The notes under the pieces were generated by a model. It saw only the letters and a list, made by a program, of their open reading frames with translations. It ran no database searches and was not told the DNA's origin. This document shows positions 5,320 through 10,125 of a stretch of DNA of 10,125 nucleotides, in pieces. Position 1 is the stretch's first letter. Every line of letters begins with the position of its first letter. The position numbers were made by a program, and so were the translations under genes. Origin of the DNA: Euryarchaeota archaeon UBA287 (GTDB lineage: Archaea; Thermoplasmatota; UBA186; UBA287); assembly GCA_002495235.1 (NCBI GenBank), contig DAEG01000047.1:1-10125 (forward strand), read 5' to 3'.

Positions 5320-7091
5320 TGAATGAGCGAAAGTTAGTGGCGATCCTATTCATCTCAACCTTTCTGATAGGCCTGCTGTTCTGCTTTCTGCCAAAAGCCT
5401 TGCCTGAGGGTGACCTAGTCGTTGAGAGCTATACAGCCATGCTTCACGAGGACGGAACTCTCAAGGAGAGATACGTCTACAGCGTCAAAACACCATTCAA
5501 GTACAGGATGTTATACCGGTCATGGGACGATAACCTGACCCTCCAGGAAGAGAGCCAGCCCTACATAAGGCTCCTTGGCATAAGAGCGCCAGAGAGCACA
5601 CTATCATACGCAAAGGATCATTATGACAGGGTCTCTCTCACAGGCGAAGAGGGCATGGATCTCATCACTACCCTCGGAGCTGAGGATTACATAAGGTCGA
5701 GAGCGGAGAGGAATGAGGTCGGGGTCTACAACCCGAAGAGTTTTGATGAAGGGACCTACGTCGTTGAGTACACTTACAGGCTCTTTCCACCGATCCAGCA
5801 CGACGAAGAGATCTCCCACCTTAACCTGAAGTTGGCTGACGAGCATATACCCTACAAGAGCGTCGTTATAGTCCTGCCCACAGTTGAAAAAGTCTATCCT
5901 CACCCACCGATGGATGTGAGAGAGCAGGGCAATTACACCATAATAAGCGGAAGCTCTGGCAGGAATGAGCTTCTTGAGGCAGAGATGCTCATCAAAGGAA
6001 AAAGATTTTACGGATATTACATACCATCAGGTGGCGTCAGGGAAAAAACGGAAGAGGCGAACAGAGCGTATTACAACAGGTATAAAGTAAAGAAAGCGCT
6101 AGAGCTCTCTGGGGCAATCTACCTTCTTGCGCTGCCTTTCGCCCTTCTTGCCGTATACTATATATGGGGAAAGGAAAAGAGGTACACCGTCCCCAGATAT
6201 CTCAGCTTTGTTCCAGATCCGATGATGAAGCCCTACATGGTTAACCTGCTATTCAAGAAGAGCGCGTTTGATTTCGATCACGACGGCTTTTACGCGACAC
6301 TGCTGGACCTCCACAGGAGGGGAAAGATAGAAATAAAGGGGGGAGGCAAGGATCTCTCGATAGAGATAAAGGATGAGAACACGGATGACGCCTATGAAAA
6401 AAAGGTCTTCCGCTTTCTGGGATCCTTTTCCGTGAACGGCGTGGTCTCTACTGGCAATATGAAGGAAAAGATCGATAGAGCTGCCAAGGAGGGGGTGAAA
6501 GAGCGCACCGCAAGCTATGATGTGTTCTCGGTTGTGGAGGAGGTGACGATGCTTGACAAAAGTTACGCAAAGGGCTATGCAACCAGCGGAAGGCTCAAAA
6601 TCGCACTCTTCTTTTTCGTCTCCGCTTTTCTCCTGAGTCTCTCGGCGGTTTATGTCGACACCACTGCCATAATCCTGTCTGCCGGATCTTTTGTGGAGAT
6701 AGGCATGGCGCTCGCCTTTCCAGCCACCCTGTTCGGAAGGTGGAAGGATGACTGGTACATGAGGAAGCTCCAGTGGGACGCTTTCAGGAACTTTCTCTCA
6801 GATCTGGCGCTGATAAAGGAGTACAGCACCGAGGATCTGGATACCTGGGGTGAATGGCTGGTCTACGGCACCGCTCTGGGCGTTGGCGAGAACGTTGAGA
6901 AAGCAATGAAGGAGCTTAAGATAGAGCTCCCTGAGGTAAGCTCTCTCTATGTATCCTTCCGCCCAATCTTCCACTTTGTTCCCTACACCATGTCCGGTGC
7001 CCACAGTTATGGTGGAGGTTTCGGCGGCGGGTTTGGCGGGGGTTTCGGTGGTGGCGGTGGTTTCGGCGGTGGAGGGGCCGGGGGCAGATAG
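5319..7091 (+). CDS. DUF2207-type multi-pass membrane protein with Gly/Phe-rich tail
   Basis: This is a 590-residue membrane protein. A hydrophobic segment at 6-24 acts as signal anchor. Residues about 30-255 form a predicted extracytoplasmic domain, rich in beta-type sequence (VVESYTAMLHEDGTLKERYVYSV, GTYVVEYTYRLF). A second membrane helix lies at about 262-283, followed by a soluble part with FDHDGFYATLLDLHRRGKIEI, typical of the DUF2207 C-terminal region. Two more membrane segments lie near 428-446 and 450-474. A further soluble part ends in a run of GGGF repeats from 565. This order matches DUF2207 proteins, which often end in a Gly-rich tail and sit next to lemA. The start at 5319 overlaps the lemA stop (TGATG), with GAGGT at 5305-5309 as ribosome binding site. 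Function is unknown; a shared membrane role with LemA is inferred. The DUF assignment is from recognition, not a search. Confidence 0.85.
   Translation: MNERKLVAILFISTFLIGLLFCFLPKALPEGDLVVESYTAMLHEDGTLKERYVYSVKTPFKYRMLYRSWDDNLTLQEESQPYIRLLGIRAPESTLSYAKDHYDRVSLTGEEGMDLITTLGAEDYIRSRAERNEVGVYNPKSFDEGTYVVEYTYRLFPPIQHDEEISHLNLKLADEHIPYKSVVIVLPTVEKVYPHPPMDVREQGNYTIISGSSGRNELLEAEMLIKGKRFYGYYIPSGGVREKTEEANRAYYNRYKVKKALELSGAIYLLALPFALLAVYYIWGKEKRYTVPRYLSFVPDPMMKPYMVNLLFKKSAFDFDHDGFYATLLDLHRRGKIEIKGGGKDLSIEIKDENTDDAYEKKVFRFLGSFSVNGVVSTGNMKEKIDRAAKEGVKERTASYDVFSVVEEVTMLDKSYAKGYATSGRLKIALFFFVSAFLLSLSAVYVDTTAIILSAGSFVEIGMALAFPATLFGRWKDDWYMRKLQWDAFRNFLSDLALIKEYSTEDLDTWGEWLVYGTALGVGENVEKAMKELKIELPEVSSLYVSFRPIFHFVPYTMSGAHSYGGGFGGGFGGGFGGGGGFGGGGAGGR
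7011..7088 (+). repeat. Coding repeat: Gly/Phe-rich tail (GGGF units)
   Basis: The last 26 codons of the DUF2207-type gene are nearly all glycine, broken by phenylalanine every three to five residues. At DNA level this is an imperfect GGTTTCGGCGG-like repeat using GGT, GGC and GGG interchangeably, so it is kept at the protein level rather than being a fresh slippage tract. Confidence 0.8.
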
Positions 7092-7128
7092 ATCTAGAGA
7101 TACTCACCCCGCAACAGGACACCATTAA

Positions 7129-7138
7129 ACATTTATCC
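7129..7138 (+). promoter_or_regulatory. TATA box of prs, leaderless promoter
   Basis: ACATTTATCC is centred about 25 bases before the prs ATG at 7159. The bases between are pyrimidine-rich, with no ribosome binding site. Confidence 0.6.
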
Positions 7139-7158
7139 CATCACACCTCTCCTCATTC

Positions 7159-7983
7159 ATGCAGGTCATTTCTTCGGAGATATCAAAAAATCTCGCCGCA
7201 AAGGTCGCTTCGGTTCTTGGAGCTGAACCTGTGGGAGTAGAGAAGAGGGTCTTCCCTGACGGCGAGATATACGTCCGGGCTCTATCCCCCCTGAAGGACA
7301 GGGTCATCGTCATAGGCAACACGCACCCGAACGAGTCTCTGATAGAGCTCCTCATGCTTCAGGATCTAGCGTCAGAGAGCGCTGACGTCACAACAGTGAT
7401 ACCATACTACGGCTATGCCCGGCAGGACAGGAGATTCCGGGAGGGAGAATGCGTGGCAGCGAAGACCATGGCAAATCTGCTAGAACTCAAGTCGGAGCGA
7501 ATCATAACCGTCAACCTTCACAAGGACTACATAAGAGAATACTTCAGAACAAAGGTGGAGAACCTGATACCTTCTAGGGAGATAGCAGAGACCTGCAGGG
7601 ATGTTGATATCGTTGTCAGCCCCGATGCGGGATCTTTCTACCTGGCAGAGGACGTTGCAGAAGAGCTAGGTGCTGAGGCCGCGCACTTCGACAAGGAGCG
7701 CATAAGCGCAACGGAGGTGAATAGCGCTTTTGATATGGATGTGAGAGGAAAAAGGATCCTTGTCGTTGATGACATAATCTCGACAGGCACGACTATCGAG
7801 AAGACATGCAATATCCTCAAAGATAGAGGCGCGAAGGTCATAGAGGTGGCGTGCGTGCATGGCCTGTTCTTAAAGTCGCTCTGCGTGAGGGCGCACGCAT
7901 CAGACACCATCGAGAGCAGATGCAGCGATTACACTGTGTCTGGTCTCATAGCCAGAGCCTTACTCGAACTCAAAGACCCCTGA
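7159..7983 (+). CDS. prs: Ribose-phosphate pyrophosphokinase (PRPP synthetase)
   Basis: This 274-residue enzyme makes PRPP from ribose 5-phosphate and ATP for nucleotide, histidine and tryptophan synthesis in the cytoplasm. Visible motifs are FPDGEIYVR near 29-37, the ATP-contacting YGYARQDRRFREGE with R88, Q89 and D90, LHKDYIREYF with H121, the VVSPDAG segment near 152-158, and the PRPP-binding loop VVDDIISTGTT with D204 and D205. The C-terminus (VHGLF, then SDTIESRCSDYTVSGLIARAL) resembles the Thermoplasma enzyme. It is shorter than bacterial forms (about 310-320), as is usual for archaeal ones. The promoter is leaderless. The last 24 bases overlap the 3' end of the convergent isomerase gene. 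Confidence 0.95.
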   Translation: MQVISSEISKNLAAKVASVLGAEPVGVEKRVFPDGEIYVRALSPLKDRVIVIGNTHPNESLIELLMLQDLASESADVTTVIPYYGYARQDRRFREGECVAAKTMANLLELKSERIITVNLHKDYIREYFRTKVENLIPSREIAETCRDVDIVVSPDAGSFYLAEDVAEELGAEAAHFDKERISATEVNSAFDMDVRGKRILVVDDIISTGTTIEKTCNILKDRGAKVIEVACVHGLFLKSLCVRAHASDTIESRCSDYTVSGLIARALLELKDP

Positions 7984-8676
7984 GAAGTCATACTCTTCGC
8001 TCTCCTCGAGATACCCGAAGGCGTCTCTCTCATTCTTTATCGAGGTGTACAGCGGCCTGTTTCTCACAACGCCGAGATCCCTTGCCTCGCGGGGTTTTGC
8101 TCTCCTCACATGAGGCAGGGATCCATAGTTCCCGTTCCTGACGACCCCATCGACCGTGATGTAGTAGGCGGCACCCTTCTTTCTCTCGTAGGGTTCATAC
8201 ACTGAAGAGAATCTTGATGAGACCAGGTTGCTCATGATGAGCACGCCATCCCCCCTGTTGACGGTGACATGACCGTAATGAGGAGGTATGACGACAATAT
8301 CCCTTTCCTCAGCTTCAACCAGTATCACGTCATCCACGCTTTCAAAGTCATCGGATCTCTGCAGAAGATAGAATGCCTTGCCCTTCATGACTTCGTACAC
8401 CTCGGGGTATGCGTCGGGATGGTAGTGGCCCTTTGTCTTTATGTACTCCTCACCAACCATACCGGGCAGCAGTGCAGTTACATCATACCTTATGCTATCA
8501 AAAGAGTCAACACCCCTGAACATGTAGTAGAGATCTTTTATCCCCTCGTCCGGCTCCATGAACATGCCTCTCATGTCCTCGAGTTTCCTGACATCCCTCT
8601 TGCCTTTGAATCCTGTGAGCTCCATGGTCTCTTCGTCAAACCTCATGCCTATTCCGTAAGAGTTGAGATCTATCAT
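7960..8676 (-). CDS. pgi: Glucose-6-phosphate isomerase, archaeal cupin type
   Basis: This 238-residue protein belongs to the cupin-type phosphoglucose isomerases of archaea, which interconvert glucose 6-phosphate and fructose 6-phosphate using a bound metal. The signature is IKTKGHYHPDAYPEVYEVMKGKAFYLLQ at about 79-106. H84, H86 and E92 are the likely metal ligands, with a fourth at H136 in PPHYGHVTVN. The upstream LLPGMVGEEYIKTKGH contributes the sugar-phosphate site. It is longer than the Pyrococcus enzyme (about 189 residues) because of a C-terminal extension after about residue 190 that ends in acidic and aromatic residues. The start at 8676 lies about 26 bases from a TATA box and has no ribosome binding site. 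Its end overlaps prs by 24 bases in convergent orientation. Confidence 0.92.
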   Translation of the reverse strand: MIDLNSYGIGMRFDEETMELTGFKGKRDVRKLEDMRGMFMEPDEGIKDLYYMFRGVDSFDSIRYDVTALLPGMVGEEYIKTKGHYHPDAYPEVYEVMKGKAFYLLQRSDDFESVDDVILVEAEERDIVVIPPHYGHVTVNRGDGVLIMSNLVSSRFSSVYEPYERKKGAAYYITVDGVVRNGNYGSLPHVRRAKPREARDLGVVRNRPLYTSIKNERDAFGYLEESEEYDFSGVFEFE

Positions 8677-8697
8677 AACGCAAAAGAGACGTTATCA

Positions 8698-8707
8698 CTT
8701 AAATTTC
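8698..8707 (-). promoter_or_regulatory. TATA-like box of pgi, leaderless promoter
   Basis: Read on the minus strand, GAAATTTAAG is centred about 26 bases before the ATG at 8676. No ribosome binding site is seen before that start. It is a weaker match than the other three boxes. Confidence 0.5.
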
Positions 8708-8800
8708 TATCTTTTACTCGGATCTCGTGTGCAGACCCAGGCAGTTAAGGCCGGGAAACTAACATCTCCAGCCACGCTTCACGGAACGTAACCATCTAGC

Positions 8801-8810
8801 CTTTTATACA
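8801..8810 (+). promoter_or_regulatory. TATA box of thiM-thiE, leaderless promoter
   Basis: CTTTTATACA is centred about 25 bases before the thiM ATG at 8830. The short distance leaves no room for a leader or riboswitch. Confidence 0.65.
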
Positions 8811-8829
8811 AAAAGAGCCTATCATCTTC

Positions 8830-9591
8830 ATGGATACAAGAGACGCGCATCTCAAAATCAGAGAAAGAAAGCCTCTGATACATCACATGACAAATGTCGT
8901 GGTGACAAACCTCACGGCGAACCTCACCCTCGCCATCGGTGCGCTGCCTGTGATGGCATATGATAAGGAAGAGGTGGAGGAGATAGTGGACAGGGCGGAC
9001 GTGCTGCTGTTGAACATAGGCACGATAACACGAGAACAGCTCGATAGCATGCTGTTGGCGGCAAAGCGCGCCAGGGCTGATGGCAAGAAGATAATTCTGG
9101 ATCCTGTGGGCTGTGGCGCCAGCGCTCTCAGAAAGGAGGCTGCGGACAGAATAATGGCTGTTGGCACGGACGTGGTAAAGGGGAATTTCGCTGAGATCTG
9201 CACCCTTGTCGGCAAGAGCGCAGAGATGAAGGGCGTTGAGAGCGAGGAGGGAAAGACGGAGGTGGCCATAGAGGCCGCTGAGACCCTGTCAAAGAGATCA
9301 TCATGCACCATAGCCGTAACTGGCAGGGAGGACGTTGTCTCAAACGGTGTTGGGACGTCAAGGGTTGTGGGTGGCAGTGAGATGCTGAAACACATAACTG
9401 GTTCCGGCTGCATGGCAACCACGGCCATAGCCTGTTTCCTTGCCGTAGAAGAGCCGTTCTATGCCGCCATGCATGGTTTAGAGCTGATGAAACGCTGCAG
9501 CGAGGATCTGACCTATGATGGCCCTGCGAGCTTCCAGCAGGCCTTCCTTGACCGCGTCTTCTCATTCCCAGACACGAGGGCCAGGGCATGA
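8830..9591 (+). CDS. thiM: Hydroxyethylthiazole kinase
   Basis: This 253-residue enzyme phosphorylates the thiazole alcohol (THZ) to THZ-phosphate, a salvage step of thiamine synthesis. Family motifs are KPLIHHMTNVVVTNLTANLTLAIGALPVMA at about 14-43, DVLLLNIGT, KIILDPVGCGAS, VVKGNFAEI, IAVTGREDVVSNG, and ITGSGCMATTAIACFLAVEE, where C194 matches the active-site Cys of characterised enzymes. Length is close to the usual 260-270. The leaderless promoter directly precedes it. The stop overlaps the thiE start (ATGA), and ThiE uses its product, so the pair forms a short thiamine operon. Confidence 0.96.
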   Translation: MDTRDAHLKIRERKPLIHHMTNVVVTNLTANLTLAIGALPVMAYDKEEVEEIVDRADVLLLNIGTITREQLDSMLLAAKRARADGKKIILDPVGCGASALRKEAADRIMAVGTDVVKGNFAEICTLVGKSAEMKGVESEEGKTEVAIEAAETLSKRSSCTIAVTGREDVVSNGVGTSRVVGGSEMLKHITGSGCMATTAIACFLAVEEPFYAAMHGLELMKRCSEDLTYDGPASFQQAFLDRVFSFPDTRARA

Positions 9592-10125
9592 AGCTCTGTG
9601 TCATAACAACCCGGAATGAACGCTTCACGCATGAGGACATAGCCAGGTTCGCCGTGGAGGGCGGGGCAGACTGTGTACAGTTCAGGAAAAAGGAAGGCTC
9701 AACCAGGGATATGGTCGATCTCGCCTTGAGAGTAAAGGACATAGTGAGTGGCAGGACGACGTACATAGTTGATGACAGGATCGATATCGCCATTGCGTGC
9801 GGTGCTGATGGTGTTCACATAGGGAAAGAAGACATGCCTCTCACTCTCGCGAGACGCATCTACCCCGGGAAGATCATAGGATACTCTGTCACTAACCCCC
9901 GGGAAGCTAAAGAAGCGGAGGATGAGGGCGCGGGCTATCTCGGTGCCGGGCCGGTCTTTGCGACAAAGAACAAGCCTGGAGAGAGAGCGATAGGGCTGGA
10001 GGGTCTGCGCGCGATATGTGAATGCACGAATGTACCCGTCATCGCCATAGGAGGAATAAACCTGGAGAACGTGAGGGACGTCATGGATGCTGGAGCGAGC
10101 GGTGTTGCCGTGATCTCGGCGGTCG
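9588..10125 (+). CDS. thiE: Thiamine-phosphate synthase (partial, runs off the window)
   Basis: Translation from the ATG at 9588 gives at least 179 residues with no stop before the window end. Motifs are those of ThiE: MKLCVITTR, GGADCVQFRKKE near 25-36, YIVDDRIDIAIACGADGVHIGKEDMPL near 59-84, IIGYSVTNPREA, YLGAGPVFATKNKPG near 118-132, and PVIAIGGINLENVRDVMDAGASGVAVISAV at the end. ThiE joins THZ-phosphate and HMP-pyrophosphate to form thiamine phosphate. Family length is about 205-215, so roughly 30 C-terminal residues lie outside the window. The start overlaps the thiM stop by four bases (ATGA), with GAGGG at 9576-9580 as ribosome binding site. Confidence 0.94.
   Translation, partial: MKLCVITTRNERFTHEDIARFAVEGGADCVQFRKKEGSTRDMVDLALRVKDIVSGRTTYIVDDRIDIAIACGADGVHIGKEDMPLTLARRIYPGKIIGYSVTNPREAKEAEDEGAGYLGAGPVFATKNKPGERAIGLEGLRAICECTNVPVIAIGGINLENVRDVMDAGASGVAVISAV

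Noticed and set aside
8269..8748. Plus-strand open frame of 159 codons
   Set aside because: It is the shadow of the isomerase gene, whose metal-binding motif on the minus strand is unmistakable.
8677..8829. Possible TPP riboswitch before thiM-thiE
   Set aside because: The TATA box is only about 25 bases from the thiM ATG, leaving no leader, and I see no conserved CUGAGA-type TPP core in the gap.
9128..9793. Minus-strand open frame of 221 codons
   Set aside because: It lies opposite thiM and thiE, both clearly coding on the plus strand, and its low-complexity Pro/Ser/Arg content is typical of an antisense shadow.
1..10125. CRISPR array, tRNA, rRNA or intact insertion sequence
   Set aside because: No regularly spaced direct repeats, no tRNA cloverleaf or rRNA segments, and no transposase reading frame were seen.

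Overview
The window looks like a piece of a thermoplasmatal (Thermoplasmatota) or related archaeal chromosome. The glucose-6-phosphate isomerase is the archaeal cupin type. The PRPP synthetase resembles the Thermoplasma form. Arginine is written mostly AGA/AGG and isoleucine mostly ATA. Four transcription units start with a TATA-like box about 25 bases before the ATG and no ribosome binding site, which indicates leaderless mRNAs. The placement within Archaea is inference from these traits, as no search was run.

Region 1 (1-4451, + strand) is a tightly packed flavoenzyme operon. It holds the last codons of an upstream gene, a protein of the 4-hydroxybutyryl-CoA dehydratase / HpaB flavoprotein family, an acyl-CoA dehydrogenase, and the two electron transfer flavoprotein subunits (etfB, etfA). 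Most junctions are ATGA or TGATG overlaps. The expected logic is that the dehydrogenase passes electrons to EtfAB while the dehydratase-like flavoprotein acts on a related acyl-CoA. Manual alignment shows hallmark residues changed in three of the four proteins: cluster ligand and catalytic residues in the dehydratase-like protein, the catalytic glutamate in the dehydrogenase, and the flavin arginine in EtfA. The operon may therefore carry out chemistry different from its family names.

Region 2 (4452-4761) is non-coding. It holds four consecutive perfect stem-loops in 130 bases, followed by the lemA promoter. It could be a structured RNA or the remnant of a small mobile element.

Region 3 (4762-7091, + strand) is a two-gene membrane unit: a LemA-family protein and a DUF2207-type multi-pass protein with a Gly/Phe-rich tail, overlapping by one base.

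Region 4 (7092-8829) holds prs (+) and the cupin-type glucose-6-phosphate isomerase (-). They converge and overlap by 24 bases at their 3' ends. Together they concern sugar-phosphate supply.

Region 5 (8830-10125, + strand) is a thiamine operon of thiM and thiE joined by an ATGA overlap. thiE runs off the window end. ThiM supplies the thiazole phosphate that ThiE couples to the pyrimidine.
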